Part shown: positions 26,601-59,770 of the stretch, piece by piece
Layout: each line of letters opens with the position of its first letter
Position numbering within the stretch: the stretch's first letter is position 1
Assembly (NCBI GenBank): GCA_947396885.1
Contig: OX377202.1
Coordinates: 32,107,407-32,171,406, forward strand
Length of the DNA stretch: 64,000 nt
Direction of reading: 5' to 3'
From: Heligmosomoides polygyrus polygyrus
Lineage: Eukaryota; Nematoda; Chromadorea; Rhabditida; Heligmosomidae
Notes under the pieces: model-generated
Told to the model about the DNA's origin: nothing
The model's database searches: none
What the model saw: only the letters and a program-made list of their open reading frames with translations
Program-made: the position numbers and the translations under genes

Positions 26601-29600
26601 GCATCAGGTTTTTAGGACCTATCGTAGTTGAAAGAGACAATCCTAGGGCGACAATTGTGTGTACACTATCACGCCACACCGCCGCCTCAATGAATTTGTC
26701 CAGGAATCGTCCATATCATGGGAAAGCAGGTGAAACTCTTGGACAACTCCAAGGAGGGGAAGTGAGAAAAAATACCGTGTGTGTTGCATTCGGTGGACCC
26801 AATAATAGCACAACGGACTCAATATCGAACATTTCAAGTATGAATTGGTACACCAATCAAGAATCAACAAAAATATGTACCAAGTTTTATTATGTATAAA
26901 ACACGCGCACTGAAATAACATACAAAAATGAGATGCATGTAGGGGAGGCTGACGATAAGATTTTTTGGACTTGGATCCCTTTCCCGGTGTGAACTAGTAG
27001 CGCATTTATCACTGAACTAAACATGAACTAACTCCTATGGGTTTTAATATTCTAAATATCTGACCACTACAAACGGGGAATTCCGCCGGAAGGGGGTTGC
27101 AGGAGACGAAGCGGACAATGGAAATACGACGAAGTCGCGAAGCGAGTTAGTGACGAAGTGACGAACTGCCCGATCCGGCACCGCCGCGGTAATAGGACCA
27201 GGCCGGTCGATGGGAATCAAGAAGTCGATTTGCGCGGTCAAACGGAGCATTGCTTCGCATAAACGACAGTGTGCACCCCTCCGACTAGATCCAGTCTCTG
27301 AAGAATCCTCGAGAACTTATCTCCTTTTAAAGCCGCTTTTAAAACCACGCCAACTTCTCTCCTTTTGTAGAAAACCTTCCTATAGATGACTAGGAAGTGT
27401 GAACATGAGCTGGTGCCATCTCTTTCTATGAGTTGCTTAGCCAACCAAAGTGAATGAAAGCAAGTCACTCCTCGCTAACATTGATGGGCTAGCTAGGACT
27501 ACATGGTACAACAGCGTGTTGACGTAGGTACGGCTGTTGAATATGAAGCAAAACCTGGATCATATTTCTCGACTAGGTTTAGCTCAAACGAGGCGGCATC
27601 GCAGAAGAAGGTGCCAGCCAATCAGGGCCCATCGATTGGGCGTGCCAATTCGAGATGTGCACGGTTGGTACCCTAATTGGCTGGCATGTGCTTCGTCGGC
27701 ACTCTGGTTGTCATGATTGGTTCCTATATCCTACGGGCGATGCGCATTTCCATGACATGAACCGAAACTTGGTGCTCGTGCGCAGCCGGGCAGAGGTGCC
27801 AGCATTGTTCCGCTCCATCGTATTCCTTACAATTTGACCAACACGTAAAAGGAATCGGACACCGTTTCTTCAGTGCATACCGAAGCGGTTTTGGATTTGG
27901 TTCGGGCTTAGGCCAAATCCAAGCCATCCAATCCTCCATTACTGACGAACCGAAAGCAGCAAAGCCAGGAAGAGAAAAAAGATCGGCCCCTGGAACTCCA
28001 AACCTTAAAATGGGCAAATTCAGGGTGCTTCCTAATATCACGAAGAGGCAGAATGTTCACCGCTAATGCGAATTAAATAATGATGACTTTCGCCTTTGAC
28101 TAGTCACTTCACAAACACCTGGTTCCACCATTGACAGACAACCTTACGGCTAATTCGCCTGCAGCAAACTGCGCCCCTATGTACTTGTCAAGCTAAAATT
28201 TTAACTTAGGGATGGAGATCAAGTGCAGCGCATATTTCGGAAAACCCAACGAATATCGCCAATTGAAACATTTTGCTTCGAAGCAGCATGGAATCGGGTT
28301 ATGAAAGCAATCGCAAAGTGCTTATCATTCGCTTCGAAGCCACCTTCCAGACGTTCACCACCAACCACATGACGAAACTAATCGGCTTCTCGACAGTTTC
28401 GCCAAACCGTCGCAGTTCTCACAAGCACTTCCATTCTGATAAGATAATCATTGAGGTGTAGTCTTTTCTCGGATGATTTGCAATTAATCTTCTTCCAGAT
28501 AGGGAATTAGCGCTTATCAAAGGGTCAACGCCAGCAGTCCAATCATTCACGTGTTCTTCATTTCTTTCCGTTAAACGTACTCGGACTGAGGAAGAAAAAA
28601 TATGCGTGCAATTACGAAGATTCTGTGGGCTGATGGGTATGATCTTTGCGACGTATCGGGAAGAGGTCAGGGACATTTCTTCTGCGCTTCACAAAATGCA
28701 TCAAGTAGTTCTATCCTCTTCGAAGAGCTGATTCGATTCGCAGTAGGAGATGCACAGTAGTTTCTTAGCAACCTGTTAGCGAATACTCGCAGATACCCAT
28801 GAAGACCGAAGATGATTAGAAACTCTTCTAAGCCCAAAATAAGAAGTCACTCTACTGTATGTAGACAGTGAACGACTTTTCACTGGCTGCAATACTGCCA
28901 CCTTAAAAAACTGTTCACTGGGAGCAAAACGCTGTCCTAAAAAGCTAATTCCCCAGAAAACAAAACCGCTGTAAAAGCAAATCTTGTTGCTGTAACGCGG
29001 CCTAACCTCCACCTAAATTCTGATTGGGGGCTCTCAAACCACCAAAAGGTAGAACCCTTATCTGCAGCGGTTCTGCTCCTCCTCTTTAGACCTCATCCTA
29101 GCTGCATGGGAAATACTGCGTTTGAGTACTGCATGGGGTAGGATAATGTAGGCCCCTCGAGAGGGTTCACATGAAGCCTATCCAACCCTGATCGCACCCG
29201 AGCGATCACCACTCGTAAACGTCTAGTCTAATATAATGCCGGCCAGTCTAGTGACTGGGGTTCGCCCAGATGATTAAGAGCCTTGTTATTCCTAATTACA
29301 ATGGTTAACGCTATATCGATATCTTTTGATCGACGCACCGGTGACACGAGACCAAGCGCTCATGCCACGAACTCTGCGGCACGTCTTCTAGACTCGGCGC
29401 ACACGACACGACGTTTGTGACACGTCCTCAGAGTACAGGTGCTTGTAACGTCTTATAAAGGACTCGGACAGAAAGGCGGGTGGTGCCAGAAGGAACGCTG
29501 ATAGATAGACAGACACTAACCCTTTTATACGCAATAGGATCTTACAAGGCCGCATTACTTACACGTACCTCACCGTAGGAAGCTCTGTATCTGAACAGGA

Positions 29601-31978
29601 TTGGGCTCTGATCACGTCGCCATTTGCTTATACTATAGCAAACCTGTACCTTGTACCCTGTACCTTGCAAATGGTCTCCAATGAAAGAATTTCACCAACG
29701 ATAGCCTCATATGGTACGTAGTGGCCGAAATAAAGTTCTTTTTTTGTCAACAGAGCGGGGTTGAAGTGCTTTAAATTTTACAAAGCGCAAACTGTACCAC
29801 CTAAACTTCACGCATTCAAAAGCATGTTGGATAAGTATCTGGAGACCTAATTCCAGAGTTGCACTTGATTCCCAATGTTCGCTATCGCTACACGTTTCTT
29901 TCTCGTCTTTTAGCATTCCATCTCAGCCCGATGTAGGCCTGTATTGTGTTGGATAGTTTGTCTGGTGGCTGTTATGGGAGCAGTGCTTTGACATGGAATT
30001 CCATGTAATAAATACAAATACAAAAATTGTACGGGTAGAACAACTTGTGGCATCCAATCCTCCAATCAACGTACTTCCTGCTTGGGTACCAATTAAAAAT
30101 GCAATTTAAAGCTTATCATTGGAATGTTAACACGTTGCCGAGCGCACGATTTTCGAGTTCCTGATGCGTGGGACCAATCCACTTTTTTGCAACGTTGGGA
30201 CCATGATATGACATCGTGTCACACGATGTCGGGAAGATGTGAAACGTCGCCAATGTGTCAACGTTCAGGAAAAGTCAGGAGCTTTCCAAATTTGTCTTAT
30301 TAGCGTTTTTCTAAAATCATTTAAAATACGTCCAGCGGCTGAAAACACTCTCTCCGCCTCGACTGTTCCAGGTGACGGGCAAATTATTCTGGTATAAGCA
30401 GCGCCAGGTGAGGACAGACATATCTTACTAGAGACTAGACCAGTATCTTTATGGATTCGAGGCGTGCTTAAGTGTGAAGAAATTTTTAGCTCCAAAATGC
30501 ATTAAGGGATAAGGACAAAGGGCGGCGTTACTCAATCCCTTTTGGCATGCGCCACGCATTCTACTTCTTCGAGAAGCACCATGCAATGATTTGAGATGGC
30601 CAACCGATGAAGACGCTCTATCCTTCTCAGACAAGTCTGGTAACAATTCTGGGATGGAAAGCTTGATTGGCTTAGGCGGGAAATCCGAAGCAGGAACCAG
30701 GTATCGGGTATATACGACAGCCAGCACCTCCGCCGATTGTGCTAAATGCGCCCCCAAAATGCATTATTAAAATTCAAAACAAATTCATGGAAACATTAAA
30801 ATGATTTTGCTGATTTCAATAGTTTTTCTCTTCTTCTTTTTCTTCAGAAACAGTCTTAATCGGGAGGATGAGACCTGCTGCGACATTAGAGAATACTGAT
30901 GGTAAATACGATAAACTCACTGAGAAAGCACTCCGTTAAAATTTTGTTAAATTTCCGTTAGGCCTCGTTTATACTTCGTCGCGGCGCGACGCGATGGCCA
31001 CGCAATGAGGCCAAATTGATCGATCGCATCGCACAATCAATATGGCTACTATACGTGATGTCGCGTCGCGCCGCGACAAAGTATAAACGGGGCCTTAAGT
31101 CGTTGAGCCAGATTTTAACGAGAAAAGCCGTTAACTCGTTAAGCGTTAAATGTGCACCCCTGACACGTACCCTAACAAAGCAGCACTTGCACCATCAGTC
31201 AAGTGAAAATCGCTACGATCTAGTCGGATGCATGGCGTGCCCTCTTCTGCTCCTAAAAACAACATTTCATTCATTATTTCTCCTAAAAATAAAAATTAAA
31301 AAGAATTCTAAGGAAATCATACCTAATTTATCTTGGACGCAAAATGTTCATCTCAGAAAGTCTCTGGCTCAATTTGCAAGGCGCTCGTTCTGATTTGAAA
31401 AAGTTCAGTTTGATCTCGAAAGCGTCATACCTTCTCAGAAGTGTCCAATTTGACGTTAAAATAAATAGTATAGACGGCTCCTCAGAAGAATGCCGGCACT
31501 GTTGGAGTGAGCATAACATTCTAGCATTCTTTAGCAAACTCGATGGAAGAAGTTCGACAGAAGAATATTGCTTTAGTTAAGCAGATAAAAACCTTATGGT
31601 CGTTTAAATGGACCTCCTAGGCGCGAAGCAAGAATGCTCCTCAAGCCTTCAGAGAACCGGTGTAAAAAAAAAATCCTTTGGAAAGTGAAAATATACAAGT
31701 TCACGTCATCAGTGTAAGCGTACCGCTACTAGGCTAACTGACGGTCGTACTGCTACGCCCAGACTTCAGCGGTTCCGATTTCAGGCCTGTCCTTCGTGAT
31801 GCGAGGATGTCAGAGCCGACTCCTTCGACCCAACTACTACCTCAGCCAGGCCGTGCCGTGCACCAGTCGAGGCGCCTCGCAGTGCCTGTGCAACACCGAG
31901 CTCTGCAACTCATCGGGTTCTCCGCATCTCATCCTCACCTTCTCCATTCTGTGCATTATTTCTGTTCTCGTAGCATAG
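11729..31978 (+). CDS. Ly6/uPAR-domain protein, three exons, probable GPI anchor
   Basis: Three exons (11729-11874, 21646-21767, 31785-31978) join in phase to 153 residues. Residues 1-21 (MMCLVAALTVLSTLEGVVALS) are a signal peptide. The mature part begins CYHC and has ten cysteines (22, 25, 59, 75, 81, 98, 115, 123, 125, 130), ending in CLCNTELCN, the C-terminal signature of the Ly6/uPAR three-finger fold. After NSSG comes a hydrophobic tail (LILTFSILCIISVLVA) with no charged end, as expected for GPI anchoring. The likely place is therefore the outer cell surface; nematode relatives are often neuronal or regulatory, but ligand and ortholog are unknown. Donors are GTCAGT and GTAACT. The two introns of 9.8 and 10.0 kb are full of SINEs and DNA-transposon relics. 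Converges with smc-5. Confidence 0.88.
11875..12135. other. Intron sequence, nothing recognised
   Basis: Start of the first intron; AT-rich. Confidence 0.4.
12138..12378 (+). mobile_element. tRNA-derived SINE copy (family A)
   Basis: A box TAGAGCAGTCGA near 12152, weak B box (TGGTTCTTTTCC), body GCCAGACTTATCCGGG and CATCGGCTGGCC, then AATGCGCCTCGCATCCC and tail GAGTAATGCCGTCCTTTACC. About 50 bp of the body before the tail is missing. Confidence 0.75.
12380..13588. other. Intron sequence, nothing recognised
   Basis: No recognisable repeat or exon. Confidence 0.4.
13590..13890 (+). mobile_element. tRNA-derived SINE (family A), best complete copy
   Basis: About 300 bp. The tRNA-like head has an A box TAGCACAGTCGG at 13602-13613 and a B box GGTTCGGATTTC at 13654-13665, the two internal RNA polymerase III promoter elements. 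The unrelated body has ACCAGACTTGTCTGGGAAGG, CATCGGCTGG, CCTCCACGACATCCCGTAG and AATGCGCTGGCGCATCCC, and the copy ends GAGTAACGCCGTTCTTTATCC rather than in poly(A). A T-rich or simple tail shared with a partner LINE would be usual; no partner is evident here. Confidence 0.82.
13890..15658. other. Intron sequence with a TAAA microsatellite
   Basis: Nothing gene-like except a (TAAA)n tract at about 14663-14697. Confidence 0.5.
14663..14697 (+). repeat. (TAAA)n microsatellite
   Basis: About eight to nine perfect tetranucleotide units. Confidence 0.95.
15661..15962 (+). mobile_element. tRNA-derived SINE copy (family A) with internal hairpin
   Basis: Complete copy: head GGGCGCGCGTGGAGCAGTTGG, B box GTTCGGATTTTC near 15720, body ATTGGTACCGGACC, tail GAGTAATGGCATCCTTTATCC. 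It differs from its relatives by a 54-nt perfect palindrome at 15865-15918. Confidence 0.8.
15865..15918 (+). repeat. Perfect 26-bp-arm palindrome inside a SINE
   Basis: ACTCGTTCTACTTCTACGGG and six further bases, a TG loop, then the exact reverse complement. One arm is the normal SINE segment GACATCCCGTAGAAGTAGAA; the other is an inverted copy of it. Confidence 0.95.
15963..17452. other. Intron sequence with a small tandem duplication
   Basis: No exon seen. A short AT-rich unit with GCGTGTATTGGTAATTATTA occurs twice, at about 16438-16460 and 16494-16516. Confidence 0.5.
17455..17524 (-). repeat. tRNA-like sequence (SINE head or tRNA pseudogene)
   Basis: On the minus strand, GATGGCGCAGTCGGTAAGAGG is a good A box and CTGCGGGTTC a partial B box about 30 nt later. 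The outer 7 bp can pair with one mismatch, but the T stem does not close, so this is not a convincing functional tRNA. Confidence 0.4.
17525..18857. other. Intron sequence; one degenerate tRNA-like patch
   Basis: At about 18088-18165 (minus strand) GTAGAGCATCCCGCTCGGTAAG then GGGGTTCGGGTCTGG looks like a decayed tRNA-derived head. Nothing else recognised. Confidence 0.35.
18859..19668 (-). mobile_element. Rearranged Tc1/mariner-type element with ~100-bp inverted ends
   Basis: An 810-bp element with TA on both sides (18857-18858 and 19669-19670). Both ends read inward GTGCACCAAAATAA, then GTGGACAAG, ATAATTA and AACCATTCGA-like blocks for about 100 bp. The interior encodes, on the minus strand, KLFTVEQAHNRQNDK, ERHQNPQAAMVWGE, HWTFQQDSAPKHRAK and WPDLNP, the catalytic half of an IS630-Tc1-mariner transposase with a stop and frameshifts. 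On the plus strand at about 19490-19545 the right end carries FAKRSALCIRSKGGHFE, the C terminus of the same protein. The N-terminal half is absent. Confidence 0.82.
19669..20485. other. Intron sequence, nothing recognised
   Basis: No supported exon or repeat. Confidence 0.4.
20488..20779 (+). mobile_element. tRNA-derived SINE copy (family A)
   Basis: Weak A box (CTAGCTATTCGGG), B box AGTTCGGATTTCTCG near 20550, body ACCAGACTCGTCTGGGG, CCTCCACGACATCCCGTAG, AATGCGCTGGCGCATCCC, tail AACGCCGTCCTTTATCC. Confidence 0.78.
20783..20870 (+). mobile_element. SINE family A, 3' fragment
   Basis: Only the last third: ACGCACTCAAACTGCCTC, GAATGCGTGGCGCCTCCC and TAGCGCCGTCTTTTGTCC. Directly abuts the preceding copy. 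Confidence 0.6.
20885..21122 (+). mobile_element. SINE family A, diverged copy
   Basis: Third member of a head-to-tail cluster: GCATAGTCGTACAAGGC, CAGGCCAACAATG, GGGCTTGTCTGGGAGG, GTAGGCCAAATATGC, AATGCGTGGCGCGTC. Confidence 0.6.
21123..21645. other. Intron sequence, nothing recognised
   Basis: Ends in the acceptor TTCAG at 21641-21645. Confidence 0.4.
21646..21767 (+). CDS. Ly6-type gene, coding exon 2
   Basis: Acceptor CACGTTCAG; begins in phase with exon 1 and encodes YNVPPSNEFCDD through CEDTDNCIKLSVIQK, carrying three cysteines of the fold. Ends G/GTAACT. Confidence 0.85.
21850..22096 (+). mobile_element. SINE family A, strongly diverged copy
   Basis: GTCGGTGAAGTATTGCATATCAG, GGCTTGTCTAGAAAG, TCATCGACTGGCC, AATACGCATTCAAATC and CCTCCACGATCTCCCGTAG match the family body; the tail is degenerate. 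Confidence 0.55.
22097..23077. other. Intron sequence, nothing recognised
   Basis: No exon or repeat identified. Confidence 0.4.
23078..24114 (-). mobile_element. Rearranged mariner relic, cecropia/Hsmar1-like
   Basis: A 1037-bp element with TA on both sides (23076-23077, 24115-24116). Minus-strand frames between 23800 and 23165 read EVSSALLLRNK, RRRSAQWLDIDEAPKH, EKVMVTIWW, GPILLRDNAWLHV and YLPDLSSRDYHFF, the catalytic half of a mariner transposase with the second and third Asp in place, ending near MNKLVGK. On the plus strand, 23812-23894 encodes FYATEINKLVSRW and CLDCNGSYFT with a stop: a better-kept inverted copy of the C terminus. The N-terminal third is missing. Resemblance is to the cecropia subfamily, which includes human Hsmar1 and the hookworm element bandit; this is from memory of the proteins. 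Confidence 0.82.
23219..23569 (-). pseudogene. Mariner transposase fragment (D34D region)
   Basis: The longest open part of the relic, 116 codons, from VVCHWLYYSVLKPGETIT through GPILLRDN to YLPDLSSRDYHFFKH. The spacing from the Asp of RDN to the Asp of RDYHFF fits D34D. Mutations such as DNARPH to DNAWLH point to decay. Confidence 0.8.
24786..24886 (-). mobile_element. SINE family A, 5' head only
   Basis: Minus strand: GTGGAGCACAATCGGTGGAGG (A box), GTCGCGTGCACCTGATGCC, then GGTTCAGATTTCCCG (B box) and GCCAACCAAGCA, where it stops. Confidence 0.7.
25500..25612 (+). mobile_element. SINE family A, 3' fragment
   Basis: CAGTACGCATTAC, TAGAAGTAGAATGCGCGGCG and CATCCCACAAAGGCATTGA followed by a worn tail. 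Confidence 0.55.
25613..30490. other. Long intron stretch without recognisable features
   Basis: Nearly 5 kb inside intron 2 of the Ly6-type gene. Many short frames, none with a recognisable product or splice context; it probably contains old repeats that cannot be identified by eye. Confidence 0.45.
30503..30758 (-). mobile_element. tRNA-derived SINE copy (family A), minus strand
   Basis: Complete but for about 50 bp: head GGGGGCGCATTTAGCACAATC with A box TAGCACAATCGG, GGTTCCTGCTTCGGATTTC spanning the B box, ACCAGACTTGTCTGAGAAGG, AATGCGTGGCGCATGCC and tail GAGTAACGCCGCCCTTTGTCC. Confidence 0.8.
30961..31094. mobile_element. Palindromic MITE, PIF/Harbinger-like (family M1)
   Basis: 134 bp, flanked by TTA on both sides (30958-30960, 31095-31097). 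Ends GGCCTCGTTTATACTT and its complement AAGTATAAACGGGGCC; nearly the whole element is self-complementary around AATTGATCGATCGCATCGC. Confidence 0.85.
31098..31784. other. Intron sequence, nothing recognised
   Basis: Ends in the acceptor GATTTCAG before exon 3. Confidence 0.4.
31785..31978 (+). CDS. Ly6-type gene, coding exon 3 and stop
   Basis: Encodes LSFVMRGCQSRLLRPN, VPCTSRGASQCLCNTELCN, the NSSG linker and the hydrophobic tail, then TAG at 31976-31978. Confidence 0.88.
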
Positions 31979-32221
31979 AGTCTTACACAGCCGGGAGATA
32001 TTGCATTTACGACAGAGCTTTCGATAAATGTTCATTGCCAGCTATTCTCGGAAAGAATGACACCCGATAAACGAGCGGAGTTAAGTGAGACCATCGAAGG
32101 AATTGAGAGCAGATCTGAGGTCGAATTAGACACCGGTAGTCATCCAGCGGAGAGCATCCGTCAGCAGCCGGCACGCGCTTTCATGATGGACAGGAAATGG
32201 CGCGCATCCCACTCCTGAAGA
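31979..32221. other. Convergent intergenic gap between Ly6-type gene and smc-5
   Basis: 243 bp between the two stop codons must hold both 3' ends or be shared by overlapping 3' UTRs. No AATAAA is visible on either strand; GATAAA occurs twice on the plus strand (about 32021, 32065) as possible variant signals. Confidence 0.4.
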
Positions 32222-56160
<23,939 letters not shown>

Positions 56161-56223
56161 GACAGGAGACCCAGCAGCAGAAAAGCTGCGGTCTTTCTAT
56201 AGCTGCCCGAGACCAAAGGGACC

Positions 56224-56450
56224 TGAAACTTGGAAAAATAACAGTGTTGAACTTCCGCGGCTCGCGAAAAGGAGAACATTATTAGTCTAAACGATGCCTA
56301 GGGATGTAATCGAAGTGCTGCTCACACCTATGAAGTTCGCAAATACGAGTGCGACGAAGCGAATGGTGCAAGCGGTAAGAAGGCTTAACGTCTTGCCGAG
56401 ATAGCAAAGATAATCTTGTTGAAAGGAGCCACGAAATACGGGATATCGCG
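56224..56450. other. Upstream of smc-5, nothing recognised
   Basis: No promoter motif identifiable by eye. Confidence 0.4.
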
Positions 56451-56451
56451 G

Positions 56452-56672
56452 AGTCCAAATGAATGCGCATTTGGCCTATACAGCAAGCTGCGGTGACCAG
56501 CCGATTAATAAGTCAGTGATTCATCCATGCCAGAAAATTCGGGTACTAATTCACCGACTCAGGATTGGTGGAATGCTTGGTTGGCCTTGGCGTGAGCCGT
56601 ACCACAAAAAGATAGACTGGGGATGAGTGCGACAGCCGGTGGCTACTTTGACGGAGATAGAATACGCGCTGA
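56452..56672 (-). mobile_element. SINE family A, diverged minus copy
   Basis: Minus strand: ATCAATCCTGAGTCGGTGAAT-like block, TTAGTACCCG, CATTTGGACTCCGCG and AAATGCGCATTCATTTGG, in family order; head and tail are worn. Confidence 0.5.
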
Positions 56673-56942
56673 GATGAAAAACAATGCGTTTCCCAGAAAA
56701 CGAATGCCAACGACGTGATCAGCATTCAAACACCCGTTTCCGTCAGACGACCCTGGGCGAAATCGGTGACCCTGACCCCGCAGGTGGAATTCTAGTTTGG
56801 GGGACAAACTCCAGTCGGAGCACTTGTTTCCTTCTATGCCTCACTACCCCGTAGCATGAACCCCTCACATACGAAACAGTCGCTGGAGACTACCGAGCAA
56901 ATTTGGTTACAGGGGCAAAGGACAACTATGACTCATGTTTTG

Positions 56943-57000
56943 GTCTATGTTATACTTCGGCGACACTGTTGTTGGCGAAGTATAACATAACATAGGCCCA
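56943..57000. repeat. Small hairpin repeat
   Basis: CTATGTTATACTTCG and CGAAGTATAACATAACATAG around a short centre. Confidence 0.8.
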
Positions 57001-57470
57001 AGGGTGCTGCACGAACTAGGACTGCACCCTACCCCCCCCCCCCCCTGAGGGCAGTCTTTATGTACGAATGTTCGCCGCGCCCGCGACGACGACTGTCGCG
57101 TGCGCGATGAGCTCCGCAGCGGTCGTGGGAGCTGTGCCTCATGACTTGCTGCAGACGCTAGGTTTGAGTTGTTGATATCCCTTTCTGCTGTTGCAGGAGC
57201 TGGGGGAAAACATGCTCTGGTTCAGAAATTGAGTTGGAGTCATAAAACTAAGCAACGTTCTAGTGCTCAATTTTATATGATGCTTCTTCAGGAAAAGCTG
57301 AAAATATGACACACTATCGCAGTGAAACTGAGTTTGTATACACTTTCCAACACTTGGTGTGCAAGTTTTGATGCAGGTCTAGGTACCACTGCCCGCTGAA
57401 GTCACCCAGTTGCGACGTCTTCTGCCGCGCTCGCCGCGCTAGTCGTCGCTACTCCTATCTCCCGTAATTG
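57001..57470. other. No gene; 14-base poly-C run
   Basis: A run of C at about 57032-57045, then GC-rich sequence without a recognisable product. Confidence 0.5.
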
Positions 57471-57578
57471 ACCGAGATCTCACGAATGGACGTCATATTC
57501 GTGACCACCACCTCAAGCAACCCTCAACGCGTAGCTTCCTTTTCAACTCCGAAGTCGTGGAAGTGAAATAGTGCCAAA
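57470..57578. repeat. CACTA-ended palindromic repeat, one half
   Basis: CACGAATGGACGTCATATTCG-like block, then GTCGTGGAAGTGAAATAGTG, the right terminus of the family. Confidence 0.5.
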
Positions 57579-57929
57579 GACTAGAGCGGAATAGCGGCAG
57601 TCAGGCACGAAACATATGTCCAGACACATTATAAGTCTGATGGCATTTACCAAGGTCTAATAGTCTCAAAAAGATCACGGTTTCTTCGAAAAATCTCTGG
57701 CCGCGCCGACCCCCGCGCAACTCGCCCCGTCGCTTCGCTGGAGCACGTTATTTCCAAAATCGGGGCCTGGCCACAGCGCCGTTCTGCTTCATCTACCAAA
57801 TTCAGCACAGTGAGCGTATTTCTCAGCTTCTCTACATAATAGCACGCTGTTGTCTGCCCATCCTGAAGGACTAGAAAGTTTCTGCTGCGAAACGTGCTCT
57901 GCCTCACTGTGCTGTCTCGTCAGGCAATT

Positions 57930-58040
57930 AGCGATGTGCACAACTGCAGAGCACAGTGTGTAATCCTGGGTGACTTCAACCTGCCAGACATAGACCGGTT
58001 GGTACTAAGCGGCCTGGTGCCCGCTTTGAGATTGCATATG
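57930..58040 (+). pseudogene. Possible non-LTR endonuclease scrap
   Basis: CRAQCVILGDFNLPDIDRLVL resembles the GDFNLPDIDW block of CR1/jockey-type LINE endonucleases. One motif only, no flanking domain. Confidence 0.35.
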
Positions 58041-58084
58041 GTCGTAGAATATACTCAAATAAACACGGTTTGTGTGCTCTATAA

Positions 58085-58900
58085 TTAGGCAAGGGAGGGA
58101 GCTCCCGGGCGTGGTTGGTTTAACTTACCAGTTCTAAGAAACCTTGCCGGTGTGCATCGGGCACCAGCCCGCTTACAACCGACTGGTCTAATCAGAATCA
58201 TTTGAGTTTCTCTGCCCTCCTCCGCATTAACGGAGTAGAGCACAGAAGTCGTGCTTATGTGAGGTGTTCCAGGACGATGTGTACTCTCGGAGCTGGCACC
58301 AGCCCACTTATGGTTAGTGCTGATTTTTTTGTTCGACTCGCCCGACCTCGAGAGTCATGAGAAGGCAGTGGTGCCGTCTCAGATTTACCCATGATAATCT
58401 CGAAGTCAAGAGATCGAATAAACGTGATCAACTTCTTGACAGAAATCCATCTATCTCCATCATTAACAAAATGTCTATCTATGTTTCAATATTTAACAAT
58501 TTTTGAAAGAACGGCTTAGCAAACGTGTTTCAAAACCGGGTATCGTCAGGTGGTACCCAAGATGACGGCCGTGAGCCCTAATCGGCCGCCTGCTGGGACT
58601 GCAGTAATTGCCTGCTGGCCATCATCAATGTGTCTAGCTGTATACCTTCGAAAGGGCAGTTGGGAACAGCGGGACTTGTGCAACGGTCGGCCGTCCTTCG
58701 TTGGGGTTGTGCAATTCATGTCAAGTGACGACGATTGGAACTCTAGTTGAGGACTGGTGCGATCATGCGCTCACAATTCTTGCTGCTTTATACATTTCAC
58801 TCATCCACATCGATAGTTGGGAAGATTCATACTCCATCTAGTCAAGGATTCTCCCAAAAATCTGAAACTAAATACAAAGTGTCGGATATAGGAAGAGCAA
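58085..58900. other. No feature recognised
   Basis: Contains GCACCAGCCCGCTTAC and GCACCAGCCCACTTATG as an imperfect internal direct repeat; otherwise unassigned. Confidence 0.4.
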
Positions 58901-58989
58901 CTGACGGAAGACTTTTGCTGGTCCCACCTTTGGACGCCTACAATATACACCTAAAAAAGTTAGGAAGGGGACAAATATCAAACAAGAAC

Positions 58990-59095
58990 ACTGAGAAAAG
59001 CAAAACTCGGCAAGGCACGGGAATTGAACACTTGACTTCTCACCTATGAGGCAGTGTCACTCACCACTGCACCACTAATCCCGCCTTTCGCCGCC
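58990..59095 (-). repeat. tRNA-like head (SINE family B-like)
   Basis: Minus strand: TAGTGGTGCAGTGGTGAGTG (A box), CTGCCTCATAGG at the anticodon position, and GTGTTCAATTCCCGTG (B box). The anticodon stem pairs poorly, so it is not called as a tRNA gene. Confidence 0.5.
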
Positions 59096-59268
59096 TCTTT
59101 TCAGTCAACCCACGTAACACATAGCACGTGACTGCGCGCTGACGGTGCAAAGTTTTGAAGACCCCAAGCTCCTTGGGTTCAAGGACTCAGCAAGAATGGA
59201 ACCTACTTATCTAGTATAGGAAGGCTGGAGATTTCTGTAACGGTATTCATTTTCGGACATACACCTTA

Positions 59269-59733
59269 CCAGGAGACTATCTCAACGGTAGGTCGGAAGG
59301 CCCAAGTGTTGTATATGGGCAGAATCGCCTCTCTCTGGGAAACACCAAAATGCAAGTATCTCGACCCCAGTACAACTCTGCGCAGAGTTACAGGCAACAG
59401 AAGTTGGGTCGTTGGCGGCGTTAGCCGCATGTCTGCAAGCGGAGGGTGAGTCCAACCTGGCTGGAAACAGCGATCATGGGGATAATGCCGCCCCTCTGCC
59501 CTCTGCGCCACCATCGCTTGCTCGTCATCGCTGTTTCCAGCTAACTTAAGCCCACCATCCCTCTGCAGGCGTAGGGTTCACGCCGCCAACGGCCCAACTT
59601 CCGTCGTCCCTAACTCTGCGCGGAGTTGTATTGGGGTCCAGGTATTTGTATTCTGTTGTTTCGCAAAGAGAGGCGATTCTGCCCATATACAACACTTGGG
59701 CGGCTCCGACCTACCGTTGAGATAGTTTCCTGG
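59269..59733. mobile_element. 465-bp palindromic MITE with TTA duplication
   Basis: Flanked by TTA on both sides (59266-59268, 59734-59736). Ends CCAGGAGACTATCTCAACGG and complement; both arms carry GTTGTATATGGGCAGAATCG, CAACTCTGCGCAGAG and GTTGGCGGCGT, about 200 bp each, around a short unpaired centre. Confidence 0.85.
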
Positions 59734-59770
59734 TTAGACCCTTCTCCGGTAAGTCAGTGCGAAATGAGCC

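Noticed and set aside
27044..27250. Possible coding fragment near 27.1 kb
   Set aside because: No family resemblance, no splice context, no second copy recognised.
29050..29480. Possible LTR or retroelement leader
   Set aside because: No direct long terminal repeats, primer site or coding motif could be found.
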